This document shows, piece after piece, positions 41,101 through 53,360 of a stretch of 64,000 nucleotides of DNA. This DNA is from Rachycentron canadum (Eukaryota > Chordata > Actinopteri > Carangiformes > Rachycentridae), in assembly GCA_038496675.1 (NCBI GenBank), contig CM076651.1, positions 21,421,299 to 21,485,298 on the forward strand, written 5' to 3'. The notes under the pieces were generated by a model. That model was not told where the DNA came from, made no database searches, and saw only the letters and a program-made list of their open reading frames with translations. Made by a program: the position numbers and the translations under genes. The first letter of the stretch is position 1. Every line of letters begins with the position of its first letter.

Positions 41101-42119
41101 GATTGGTGGATGTTGTGGTGGTGTGGGTGACTTAGGGATCACACAGTTCACTGCTTTTAACAGCACATAAAATTCTGTTTGGTACCTCTCTTTAAAGTGA
41201 GACTGTAACTTTTAAAAGAAGTAACACAATATCTATTCTCTTGAATGAAAAGTTGAAATATTAGAAATAGACACTTTGTCCAGTTAAATCTCAAAGGCTA
41301 TAGTGCATTGAATATATGTTAAAACATAAGGGAAATGGACAGCAAAGACACTCCACACAGTCACTGCAAAATAGTAATCACCAGTGGTTCACCTGAACAA
41401 GGTTAATCCTGGGTTCACACACCTGCATTTACCATTGTCCTGCCTAAACCACCTGCAGCCACTGCTCAGCAGAGGTTGGTTGTTAATGTGAATAGCAAAA
41501 ATGCCACAAACAAATATACATTGCTTTGATCAAATTAAATATACAAATACAAAGGACCCATACTTGTTTTGATAATAATTGATGTGAACACCATTTAAAA
41601 AAAAGATACAGGAAAATTAGGAGAGGGAGAGTGTGTGTATGGCATGCAGAAAAAGGATCCAGGCTGAATTCAAACCCAAATTGCTGCAGTGAGGTCTTAC
41701 TGTTAATGGTACGCACTCTTATCACATGTGCTAATGGGGGGCTTGCTCTGTTTGATTCAAATGTGCCAGTAAGTCAAGACAGTGTTTCAGCACACCAAAT
41801 ACCAGGACCCTGAAACTGAAGAAACTAAATATAATCCAGCCTCATCATTTATTCACCTGTACTTTTCCTATTGTAATTTGTCATGATTTGTCTCTTGTGA
41901 AAAAAGTCAATTAGGGACATATTTGATATGAAGTAAACAATTGTAATAATCAGAGCATGGTCTATTTGAAACATTTTGTTGTGTTGTGTGTAATATCAGA
42001 AAAAACAAAATCTATTTTGCAGTGTGTTTATTCAGGGAGAATGGAAACTATTTTAGATGGGTGGGATCATAAACTGTAGATGCCTTCAGGAATTTTAATT
42101 GCTCTGTTCCTCCCAACTA

Positions 42120-42177
42120 GAACATTCACCCCTGAGCAGATAGGTCCCAGCATTTGTACCACACACAGGAGAGAAAG
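42120..42177 (+). other. Putative rassf noncoding leader exon
   Basis: A donor GAGAAAG|GTAGGT at 42177 and an acceptor CCCCTAACAG ending at 42369 suggest a leader exon spliced to the exon that carries the start codon at 42430. The 5' end is not defined. Confidence 0.35.
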
Positions 42178-42429
42178 GTAGGTCCCTGAAATATTTTTAT
42201 TTAACAAAATTTGTTCTTATAGGCTTTTTTCTTTTATCAGTTTTGGTATTGCTGTAGACAGTAATTAAATCTGCCTTGAAGCTTGACCTCATGAACACAT
42301 GATGTGCAGACAGATTACAGGAGATGATAATGAGGGTCATTTAGCAGTCTCAACCACTTCCCCTAACAGAGACAACAGGAGCCCCTGCAACACACACTTT
42401 TAATGTTTTAAAATCACTGACTGGATGCA

Positions 42430-43922
42430 ATGGAAGTGAAGGTGTCTGTGGACAGTATCCCACGTGTGGTCTGTGGAGTCACAGAGGAAACAACATGCCA
42501 AGAAGTGGTCATAGCACTGGCTCAAGCTCTGGGTATGTACAGTATGTTTGTGGCTACCATTAATGTTCTGACCTTGCTGATAACCATACTCATCTGTCAC
42601 CTGTCTCTTTAGGTCAGCCCGGACGCTACACATTACGAGAAAAATTCAAAGACTTTGAACGGTACATGACACCCAATGAACGCCTTCTTGAGACTCTGGA
42701 GAAGTACGGTGAGCAGGCCAGGGAGGTCCAGCTCACACTGCTCCACAACAGACCCTCTGTCTGGGATGACATGAGCAGAACAAAAGTTGGCAGATACCAT
42801 CCTTGCCCGCCACTGAGAAGAAAAGATGCAGAGGCTCGAAGGAGACGGAGCAGTGGTTCACTCAGTGTGCATCGCCAAAGCATGCCACTTTTGTCTTTTT
42901 TAAGGCAAGAAGCTGAGCAACAGAAAGAGGATGTGAAAAGGCCTAAAAGAAAGTCCCTTACACTTATGGAGGAGGCCTGGGAATGGTTGGAGAGTCTGGG
43001 GAAGGGCAAGGTCTACAGTACTGCCTGTGATAAGGAAAGCAGTAAGAAGACCAATAAAAAGAACCCTACCTCTATGGATGTTTCGTTCACTGTTGACAAA
43101 GATAACTTAGGTCGAAGTAGTAGAAGCAAAGTCAGAGGTGAGAAATGTTTAAAGTCAGACTTGGATCATCAAACATCCTGCTGCATGGGAAGTCAGACAA
43201 GGGGTAAAGAAAGAACAAGAAGTCGTCAAGAGGCAAAATCTAATGACCTGTTCAGCTCAAGATGCATTATAGGTGAAGGTGAGAAAATTAATCTCAGAGA
43301 GAACATAATATATCAGCTCAGCTGTTTGCAGGATTTACAGGTCCAGATTGCATGCATAGACAGACAGATTTCTGAACTGGAGGAAAAACAGAGGGCCCAA
43401 AGAGCTGAGCAGGAAGCCCAGCAGAGAATGGCAGACGAGGAGCTGGAACAGATCAGGTTTTGGGAGAATGAATTAAAGGCAGAGGAAGGTTATGAGAAAG
43501 ATCTGCAGTGTCAGTTCCTTGAGATGAGGGTGAAGGCTGTTGATTGCAAAGCCAAACTGGAGGAGTACAAGCACAAAGTACAGGGGCATGATTTCTTTGC
43601 CTTTCAAAACATTACTGAGGATTCGAAGATAATTACAAAAGCTGGTGCAGATGCTGCCACTGAGTTCTCAGATGATGACAAGCATTGCCAACAATCTGAT
43701 CCAGATTGGGATAACAGGAAGTTCATGCCCAGAAAAGATCACAACTCTCCTCGTGCCCTAGTTTCTCCCAACCAGATGAAAGAGCAGTGGCCCACAGGTC
43801 CCACAGAACTCAGGGAGTGGTGGACGCATTGGTCTGAAGCCCAAATCTCTCAATTACAGACTAAAAAGAAGGCGATTCACCGCTCTGAACTTACTATATA
43901 TCTGGGCAGCACTAAGGTTTAG
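42430..43922 (+). CDS. N-terminal RASSF-family protein (RA domain plus coiled coil)
   Basis: Two coding exons, 42430-42532 and 42613-43922, encode 470 aa. Residues 1 to about 85 are a Ras-association/ubiquitin-like domain with MEVKVSVDSIPRVVCGVT, TTCQEVVIALAQALG and GRYTLREKFKDFER, very close to the RASSF7/RASSF8 N-terminus. A basic stretch RRKDAEARRRR follows at about 110-120, then a variable region, then a strong coiled coil at about 257-358 rich in Glu, Gln and Lys (ISELEEKQRAQRAEQEAQQ). It lacks the C1 and SARAH domains of RASSF1-6, so it belongs to the N-terminal RASSF class: scaffolds reported in cell adhesion, mitosis and JNK signalling. It is a Ras-pathway gene standing exactly where NRAS sits in mammals. 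It may be the fish gene called rassf11, or a RASSF7/8 co-orthologue; I cannot decide without a tree, so no symbol is given. Confidence 0.9.
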
Positions 43923-44658
43923 AATCAGTGCCCCATGGCACTTCAGTTGTGCAAGTTTAATTCCTCACTTTTCAAGGTAACAATCCTTTTGATTAAATTT
44001 GTATAGAGTTTGTACCCAAGACTTACAGTATGCATGTGGCTGGAGTGGTGACCAGGTGCATTCACTTCCATGTGAGCCCAAAGAAATACAAGTGCTATGT
44101 TTTACATATCAAATTAAATCTGTAGGTAGGATTCCTTGCACCTGTACATAGTATTCAGCCCGTATGACTCTGTATTTTAATAAATTATGGAATACTACAT
44201 TATTGTAGATGTTAGTCTTTATGAACACAGAAGTCAAATGATTGCCCTTGCTTCATACAAGCATCCAGTTTGGTCATTTTACATCTATGCATCCTGGGGA
44301 TAATGACCACCTTCTATACAACTAAACGTGCTAATGCATTGTTTGTTTTAAAGTGGTGGGATTGGACTGAACTCTTTCACTGAGGTTAGTCTCATATGAA
44401 TGTGAATTCTGTCAGCATGATGAGAAACCCTTGATGCTAATGTTTTTTTAGCTGTGGCAAAATAGTTCAGTTCCAACTACAAAAATGTCCTTTGTCTTTC
44501 TATTAATCTATTACGTTTCATAATGTAGACTGCAAATATCTTCAAATTGTTTTTGTTTTTTTTCAAGTCATGGCTGTCTTTGGTCTAGACAAATAGAATA
44601 GTTTCCCAGCTACTTTAGTTTTCTATGCAGTCTAAGAGCAGATTTGTACTGTCTTTGA

Positions 44659-44664
44659 AATAAA
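44659..44664 (+). terminator. Candidate rassf polyadenylation signal (AATAAA)
   Basis: Canonical hexamer about 740 nt beyond the rassf stop codon. An earlier AATAAA lies at 44179-44184. Only about 36 nt separate this hexamer from the candidate csde1 signal on the opposite strand. Confidence 0.45.
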
Positions 44665-44700
44665 AGACAAACACAAAACAGTTCATGATTTTCATAAAAC

Positions 44701-44706
44701 TTTAAT
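44701..44706 (-). terminator. csde1: Candidate csde1 polyadenylation signal (ATTAAA)
   Basis: TTTAAT on the plus strand reads ATTAAA on the minus strand, giving a csde1 3'UTR of about 1.46 kb. No closer AATAAA was noticed in the minus orientation between here and the stop codon. Confidence 0.35.
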
Positions 44707-44877
44707 TCAATTGTTTCATTCAAGACCATTAACAAAAGTACATGAGAACCTCTGTACGTGGTTCAACTGAAACCCGGTGATCTCTAAAGTTGAAATAAAT
44801 TTTGACTGTAACTTAATGTGCAGAGGCACAACAGCTCACCCAAAATGTCTCCAGAGCACAATAACTTGATGTCCTGA

Positions 44878-44999
44878 TTTTTTTTTTTGTTTCTTTTTTT
44901 TTTTTTTTTTTTTTTTAAACTGAATTTCTAATACTTTACCTTTCTCCTTTAAGTTAAATTTGTTTCATTATATCTGAAGTTTGAACTTTCACTAAGAGG

Positions 45000-45031
<32 letters not shown>
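44878..45031 (-). repeat. csde1: Paired homopolymers in the csde1 3'UTR (U32 then A23 in RNA)
   Basis: In transcript orientation a run of about 32 U (45031-45000) is followed some 80 nt later by 23 A (44916-44894), a short break and another 11 A (44888-44878). The tracts are complementary and could form a long A-U stem. They may equally be unstable homopolymers from retroposed tails. Confidence 0.7.
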
Positions 45032-45033
<2 letters not shown>

Positions 45034-46167
45034 AAGCACACATTACATACAATATAGTTCAACCCACAGGTTTGGGATGCATATCAGTATTATTTCTACT
45101 AGAAAAGACAGCCACCATAAGATTGTTCTGAATATTTTGGTTGGCTGGGAACAGAGGATACATCTAATTTTTGTTTTTTTTTTTCTCTTCACTTTGCTTG
45201 TAGTTTTTAGGCACCTTATTCTTACTTAATTCAATATTAGCAGATTGAGTTTCAATGGAAAAAAAGCTAACATATGTGCGAGAGGGAGAAAAAAAAAATA
45301 GTATAAAAGAACTGCAGATATAAGATACCACGGGAATTCTGCACCTGGGAAAAATTGCTTAAGTGGAGCATGTGAATACCAAAAAGGTATCTAAAGGCTC
45401 CAGATTGGTAAAGTAAATCCCATTAGATCAACTACTTTGACAGTCACATACATCACACACCACCATGCTTTCTCTTCAGCTCTTCAACAAAGCATTTTAA
45501 AACTGCTCAAATAAACTGAGCAGAGGAGAATCCTCAGTTTAAGCTTGCACATAAGAGAAACATGATCCTCCTTATGGAGGGAACTTTGCTTTGCTTTATG
45601 CGTTTTGTAGGAAAGCATACAGTAGTGGAAACTTGATAATGAAACCATTTTAAGTTTCCATGGGTAAAGGAGTAAATATGAGGGGGAGAGAAAAAAAAAA
45701 AAAAAGAGCAGAAGCTCAACAGTCACACCCATTCACTCAGGCAAACTACTGGACAGATTACAGGTGCAGAATTCCAGTTAAATTCAAAAAGATAAGGGAC
45801 ATAGAAAGCCACACAGTCATCACTCTGACTCTAGACAAGGCCCTCAAAAACAAATACCTCCATTACACACTATAATCACTTCTAGGGTACATCACACACG
45901 CACACACTCAGATCCCATGTACACTGCCATGTGGACTCTGTATCAAGTACATCATACATGGGAGACAGGGAACTGTGGAATGAGAAAAGTTCCCTCGCAG
46001 GTATTGATGGGGACAAAGATTACACATGCCGATTACTGAATGTGTGTGTATGCTTTGTATATGAGTTTGTGTGTACAAGCATGTGTCAAATCAAATTCCC
46101 TTATTTCCTGCTGTTGCCCTATGGGACAGCATCCCACCAACACTAAATGGGGCAGGCTCTGTATTGC

Positions 46168-49100
46168 TCAGTCAATGACACCAGGCTGACGAGTCTTGCG
46201 CTCCACATTGAAGCCCTGCAGAGAACAAACTGTGTCAACGATGCTTATAAATGACACTAAATCCAAGTTATCTAATGGCATTTGAAGCTTTATGGAAGGG
46301 TAACCTAAAACTTGATTCCATCTTCATATTAACCAACCTGCCACAGCTCATTATTTACTATGAATAATTTTAATGTTTTTTAATTTGTTGGTTTAAGTGC
46401 AGTTGAAAGGAAGGACTGTATATACCATAATCTCTAAAGTTTTTAATTAGAATCTATTAGTTAATGACAGATGAGAGAACAGTGGTTATTTTCAAAGTAC
46501 AGGCAACATGTACCTTTGAACTGTCAGGACCGCGGGGCTGTCTTACAATGACCAGGCGAGGAGCACTGGTGTCATCAAGGGTGATGCTCTTGAGGCGGTT
46601 CACCAGACGGTCAGGACGAGGAGTCACCACCGGTTTAGGCCCCTCACTGTAATGTAAGAGGCGTAAAAAGAATTTAAGAACAACACTGAGACCAAACATG
46701 TTCATCTTAGGTCACTCAAACACACTGCATGTTGGGTCCTTACCTGACTCTGCGCACATTGCAGGCACTACATTTTCCTGTGCGTTGATTCAGGACAACT
46801 GAGAACTCCACCTCATCCCCAGTTTGGAGCTCCAGGCCATCTTGCACTTCTTTTACATGGAAGAACAGCTTCTTGCTCTCACCAACTTCATAAGTGATGA
46901 AGCCAAACTGAGGGCAACAAAAACAGGGTTTAAAGTGTGTAGCCTTTGACTCCAGTCAATTACCTGTGCGGTAGAAATTACTTTCAAATCTTAGGTTTTT
47001 GATACATGTGATTAAAATTTAAGAACAATAATGAAACAAATTAAGTGATGACTACCTGGTCTTTGACACACTCCACCATGGCTCTACGCTGAGGGATTAC
47101 ATTACAGGCCATCTTTTGTCCTGTTTGGGCTACTGTGCAAACCTGGAACTTCACAAGTTCTCCTTTCTGCAGACAATCTGCCTTGTTTGCCATACCCATG
47201 ATTCCAAAGGGATAATTCTGGCTTTTAGTTCCACCTGAAACAACAAAGAAGAGGTGATATCATCTTAATTTTGCCCTAGATAAACTTCAAATATTAGGTC
47301 TGCAAGTCCCATCATAACTTCACACCAACCTTCTTCTGTGACTTCAATAAGCCCTTGATATTCTGTCTGGGAGGGGTCTACACTGCGTAAAGGACGGATG
47401 ACTTTCCCCATCATCACTGTCACACTAACATCTTCACCAATGCCATTTACTAAAAGAAAAAAAACAGATTTCATATTCCTTTCATTTGTAGTTACTCAAA
47501 CTGCATTGTTATGAAAAATAAATAAATGAAACAGCCAGAATTGAACTCCTCATACCTGCCGCCACTTTGGTAACTTTTTCAGCACTGACTTTGTTTCCTT
47601 TTCCCTTAGAAAGGGTGTACTCCACTGTGTCACCCAGCTCCAAGTTCTCCAAGTCACCACACATTTCACTTGAGGAAAAAAGCACAGATATATTTAATCA
47701 ATTAGCGTTTCTTTGGATACAATTAATAAATGTCAACTAAAAGCTTCTTAAAACTCAAACCCATACCTGTAGTGAAAGAAGATTTCTTGGTCATGATTTG
47801 CTGTCTCAATGAAGCCAAAGTTGTCCTTCAGTGTGGCAACAAATCCATGCAGTCTCTTGGCACTAGAAGCGTTGCGGTTAAGGACCCTGATGGAGACAGC
47901 GCTCTGTTGGCCTGTTCGCTTCACTTCGTTGATAGAGAACTCCACCTACAGGATGAACATTTCAAATCTGACACTGCATATACAAAAGAGTAAATCATCA
48001 CTGCAAACACAGCTAAAGAAGGTGGGTTACATTAGCAGCTACAGAACTATTATCCACCTCTTTAGGTGTCAACATCAACCGATGTGTTTTCAGTAAGCAG
48101 TTTACCCTTTGAACAATTTTCATTTGTAGAAAAATGTGTGCAGTGTTGCCTAGTACATACCTTGTCGCCAACCTGTGGATGACTTCCTCCCTCTAGGTCT
48201 TTAGCATGGTATGGCACAGTGAGCTTCACTCCACAGTCTTCATATGCAATCACTCCTTCCTCAGATTCCTGCTTTTAGAGAGGGCCACAAATCAAACCTA
48301 CATCATCTGAGCATCACCATTGATCCAGTTGACCCCAGCTAATGCCAAGTCTCTCGTCAATGTTACAGTCGTTTCTCAACAAAATTGGTTTCAGATGCCA
48401 ATGGCTCAAATTATTCCATCAGAGGATTTTTGAGAATACAATGTATTTGAGGATGGTATGCAGATATCCTATACAAGTATGAGAGGAACCAGTGTGTGCA
48501 ATGTATCACTCCAGAGTAGCATAGTTGGTTAGCATTAGCCTAATCTACTGCAACAGCACTGAGTTAAAGCCTACTATGCAGGGCTACATAATTACCAATC
48601 ACTTATGTATTTTCATCTATTGGGAACAGTCCTGTTTATTTATTATTCATATTTAACCCCTCTGATTTATTCAATGTAATCATCTGAACCAATGACAGTA
48701 AGCAATTGACTGACATTGTTTCACATTAATTCCCAACAAAAGTATTCTTGCTCTATAATCTGTTGTGGCGTTATTCTGGGCCATACATAACTCATTGTTT
48801 TGATTGTAAAAACATTCAACCATCTTAAATTTAAGCTTTAAAAAAATGGACTACAGAGTAAAAGAGGCCAGAGAAATGTTAAACTAATCCAAGTATCATT
48901 TACATAATTTAGGGAAGACCAAGAAAAGACAGTTAACAGGCTGTTCCCAAAAACCATACTTGTAATTGGGATTAGTGTTTTATCCCTAATTGTGCAGCCC
49001 AACTACTTACTGGTGCAATGTTTGATTCCATGTTAAAGGGTTAATTGGTGATCAAATACCATGCTGTCAGCTCTGTAAGTAAAGGAGTCTGCACAGACTA

Positions 49101-52100
49101 ACCTTTTCTACAACTTTACCCTTTAAAAAAAAAAAAAAAAAACTCATGAGACGGCAATGCTTGTCAGCAATAATGGTATTCTAATGGTATACATGGCATT
49201 ATTTGTCAATAATTGACTTTGAAATTAAACATCTATGGTCTATGGATAAAATGATTTCTTAGACTAAATGTTAGTAAAACGCATAGACTATTGGTATAGG
49301 TTTGTACCGTTTTCCAATAATATGAGTGTCATTACTCATTTGTGAGAATTATTCATGTGGCTTCATGCAGAAGGTTTCACTCCTACCTTGTCTTTTTTCT
49401 AACCAACAAGGGGCATGAACAGGAGAAGGTCAATGCAGGAGAAAGCAAAGAGGAAAATTAGAACTAAAAAACTGAGGCGAGGAGTAGATGAAGTAGGTTG
49501 GGGTGGACCAACAAGGCTATTGTTTTTTTGAATGTGCTGGGGGTAGATTCATGTGCAATTATACTGGTCATAATTGTGCACTATGATACCTTCTCCTTGC
49601 CCTTGGTGGGACTGGTATTCTTGGCAGTGACTGCGACCTCTTTCTCCACCACACCCAAAAAGCGCTGCTCGGACTGGGTGTGGAAAGACACTGTGCCCTT
49701 GGGCAGCTTCTTGATGCGGACTGCGTGGTTCCTCTGAGCTGACAGCATATCCTGGTAACCATAAGACAGTTACTTTAGTTTGTTGTTAACAAATGATTAG
49801 AATGTGCCTGCATAGGTAACAACACAGAATACATACTTTGGTGAAAAGCTTATAAAGAGGACCTACAGGCACAACAGTAAACTCCACTTCGTCCGAGATG
49901 TGCAGTTGGCTCTCCTCCAGTACTTCACTGAAGTGAAAGAACATCCTCGCATCCCGATCCACACACTTGATGAAGCCAAAGCCATCCCGTATAGCGGCAA
50001 TCACCCCCTTGAAAGAGATTTGGTGACACAGTTGCTGTCTATCAAAAAGATATTCACTTCAGTTGAATGAATGTTGCTGTTTCTTTCAATTTTCCATTTC
50101 TACCCCAAATGCATTGCATGATATACTTGACCACTTCTGGGGGAAAAAAATCTGCTGGATTTTTGTAATCCTCACCATTTCACGTGTCTCCTTAGTGAAG
50201 CTGAAGGTGTCTGGGAGGATGTCGATGTTTGTTGCCCTCTCCAGCTTGTCTCTGCGGTCGGTAGAGATGTTGAACTGGATGTGGTCTCCCTCCAAAAGGG
50301 TCACCTTGGATTTTGTGTCCTTCTCACCAAATGGCAGTTCCTTGTCAGTGAAACCAATCCGAGCACTGATGCGACCTGGTAGAGGGTCGTTCTGTGGAAG
50401 CAGTAAGGGGAGATTTTTCAAAGTGGAACTTTATAGACTTGGTTGGTGGATATGCCTGTTTTTTTGCAACCAAAGCCTCTTCACACTTGTAAGAATTCAA
50501 TTTGCCTTGTAATCTACTTGCCTGGTTTTTGGTGGGAACCTTGGGAATGACCTTAACAACAGTGCCTTCAAACTGCTCAATGCTGATATCCTCAAAGATG
50601 ACTGTTCCTTGGGGGAGCAGCCTCACATCTGTGGCTACTTCTTTACCCTACACCACAAGGACATAAAATGTTATATATACATTCAGGCAGGTCATTTGAG
50701 TCACAAGTTGTCAAGGCTGGTTATAAAAATTGATCTATGTAAAGTTCAGGTTAAGTTAGGTATTTGTGCATAGTACAGCTGAAAAGTTTGACAAGACCTA
50801 CATTTCTGTCTTTTATGGTGAACTCAACATCATCTCCAGCCTGAAGAGCCTCCAGATCACCCTTGAACTCGCTGTAATGAAAGAAGATCTCCTTCACCAC
50901 ATCAGCCCTCTCAATAAACCCAAAGGCCTCCTGAAAGACAAACAGTTAAACATAAATCTACCAGTTTTAAGTGGGTTAGCAAACTTACTTGTAGGTAGTG
51001 GATTTAATTTAGTCAAGTAAGCTGTAACAGAGATAATCATATGTCAAATTTGTGTCATAAGACACATTCATGTAATTTTATCAGTTGATGTTACCTTTGT
51101 AGCACAAACCACACCCTGGCACCTCATTTGCTTCTTCTTCACAAGTTGAATATTCCGAGCACTGACTGCACCAGTACTGAAACGCAAGAGTGATGAATAT
51201 AATAAGTGCAAGCCAGGAAACATGAAGACAATACTGACACGTGTTGTGAGGACTTACTGCTTGTTGGTCTCCATGTAAAAGCTGACTTTGTCACCCGTGT
51301 CCAGGTGGATATTGCCCTCCACATCATCAGGAGTATAGGTAAGGTAAAACACTTCCTGTGTGAAGTCACACGTGTTAGACGTTTAATGATTTTGTACACA
51401 CCTGTTAATAGTAATTGCATTAAAATAATGGGGAGATGGTTAAGTGCTGTGGGGGCAGAGACCTCCCTCTTTGAATTAGACTTTCCTCTTTGATAAAGCT
51501 TATCATTTGGGCTGGCTTAGGTGAACCCTGAGCTAACCCTTAGTAATGCTACTATAGACAGAGGCTGGAGGAAGTCCTATGATAAACTGCCCCCTCTGCA
51601 TTTTCTCTCTTCCGTAGCTTGTTCTTTACCTCCATGTCCTCCCTTTCTCCACGTTCTCATTTGGCAGGTATATCTGACACCAGAGCCGCAGGATCCCTTC
51701 CTACTACTCAAATATTACGGTCATTATAATCATCATCAATTACTCCTACAAGTATCACTATTATTACAACAACCTATCAGATAGCTTTATCACAATAGTA
51801 TATACAATAGTTCCTGGTCTCTGTCTTCTATTTCTCCAATTGTAAAATAAGTGTTGCCAGAACAAAATCCTCAGGAGTGGAATTAATGCATTTTAATTAC
51901 ATTATCATTCGGCATTTTATCAATCAATGTTTTAATCCATTCATTTTCTCTTACCCCATTTCTTTCATAACAAACACTGCCAGTAGGCACTTGAACAGGA
52001 GCAGACTTTCCATCCAAGTGCACCGGGATTGCTGACACAACCTATAGAGAAGGAGAAAAATTACAGGTGGGGGCCCATTAACACACTGCTTTCCACATCT

Positions 52101-53360
52101 TAGGCTAAATAGTCATTCCAATCACAAGCCCAATTAAATTATCTTTGCACACAGGATGGATGAAATGGCTGAATTTAAATGTCGCAGTAACAAGTATTTC
52201 AAGTGTCAAAGATGTGGAGTATCATCCACGGTTGATGTGCATGATTGAGCTTCAGTGTAAAAACTGTATAGACTGTCAAGCCTTGTAATGGCTTCCACCA
52301 TGTTGATAACCTGACTTAAGTCAGATCAATCAGCATAAGAGTGTGACTTTGTGGAGTCACATTGTGTTCTGCATGTGGAGTTAGATTTGTTATGCAATTA
52401 CATTACAAGACAAGCAGTGACAAGCTCAATTTATTGATGCCATAGTCAACCCATTGACTCTTCACAGTCCAGAACCACATGTACATGTCAGATTTGTTTT
52501 AGTTTGAGAGTTTGACCATCTGAGCTATACTACCTATACTAGTCATTATATTGACCACTTGACCATATTTGTTCAATGGACATTCAACACCTCCAACAAA
52601 CATGCATGTCATCAACAACAAGCCAATCTGAAATCCAAATGTATAATGAATCTTGATGGAAAAGTTTTTTTTTTTTTTTTAGATGTACGAGTAGAGGGGA
52701 GCCAATTTTACAGTGTACTTAGAATAACATCCCCTGCCCAAAAAAAAAAAAAACAAAACAAAAAAAAAAAAACACAATGGGCCATATAAATGTTAACTTG
52801 ACAGACAAGAACAGAACTGAAAATAAAATGGTGTTCCTTAACTGGATGAATATAACCATGCAGCACAGTAAAGGGATAGGCGTGCAGGTCTGGCCCCACC
52901 TGGCCCGAGATGCGCTCCTCTGGCAGCACCTCTGGCTTTATCTTTAGCAGCTTCACTGCTATGGGCTTGCCAGTGCGCCTGTCAGAGGATACCTCAAACT
53001 CTACATCATCTAAGGGAGAGAGAACCAGGAAAACACCAAAGAACAGTTAACACATTTCAAATTATACAGGGACAGCTTAAGCAGCTCAAGTGTTTGTTGT
53101 TAAGTGAAGATTGAGTCAGATTAAGTATTTATGACCTGTACACAAGTCCAAGGCCTCTCACCTCCTATTTTAAGCTCCTGCAGGTTACCATTGTACTGAG
53201 AGCAGTGGAAGAAGAGACGATCCTGACGTTCGGAGCACTGGATGAACCCGTAGGAAGTCAGAAGTTTCTCCACCACACCGGTCTCTCTAATGCCAGGTCC
53301 AGTGCCATTGGCGTATGCAGTGTGTCCATTGTTATGGAGCATGCCAGGGTCAAAACTCAT
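46168..53360 (-). CDS. csde1: Cold shock domain-containing protein E1 (Unr), 18 coding exons
   Basis: Exons, high to low: 53360-53162, 53009-52900, 52041-51955, 51355-51258, 51176-51095, 50930-50802, 50647-50522, 50391-50176, 50007-49867, 49751-49590, 48268-48161, 47945-47767, 47668-47556, 47449-47330, 47234-47056, 46907-46744, 46646-46514, 46215-46168. They give 797 aa; human has 798. CSDE1 is a cytoplasmic RNA-binding protein acting in IRES-driven translation, mRNA decay and PABP-linked complexes. Five canonical cold-shock domains are visible by their RNP1/RNP2-like signatures: YGFIQCSERQDRLFFH (about 36), FGFIERADVVKEIFFHYS (195), FGFIKCVDRDARMFFHFS (358), FGFIETANHDQEIFFHYS (525) and FGFITYEVGESKKLFFH (684). 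Divergent domains lie between them. The C-terminal SUZ-C-like region PDRLVNRLKSITLDD ends in PGVID. The intron after the 50647-50522 exon starts with GC. The ATG at 53360 lies directly after an acceptor (CCCTAG|ATG), so upstream coding exons can be joined in frame. Confidence 0.97.

Larger units (their letters stand above)
37490..42120. other. ampd1-rassf intergenic region, no gene seen
   Basis: About 4.6 kb, AT-rich. I looked specifically for Ras G-domain exons (GAGGVGKS, DTAGQE, NKCD) on both strands because NRAS lies here in mammals, and found none. Contents are a poly-A run (37999-38024), dispersed-repeat fragments at 37.6-38.2 kb and featureless sequence. Confidence 0.65.

Noticed and set aside
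37190..42429. Hidden NRAS exons
   Set aside because: Searched by eye for GAGGVGKS, DTAGQE and NKCD coding patterns on both strands; none seen.
42626..43009. 127-codon minus-strand open frame opposite rassf
   Set aside because: It is antisense to the clear RA/coiled-coil coding exon and has no family resemblance.
50766..51020. Plus-strand open frame opposite csde1
   Set aside because: It is the shadow of the csde1 exon EAFGFIERADVVKE on the other strand.
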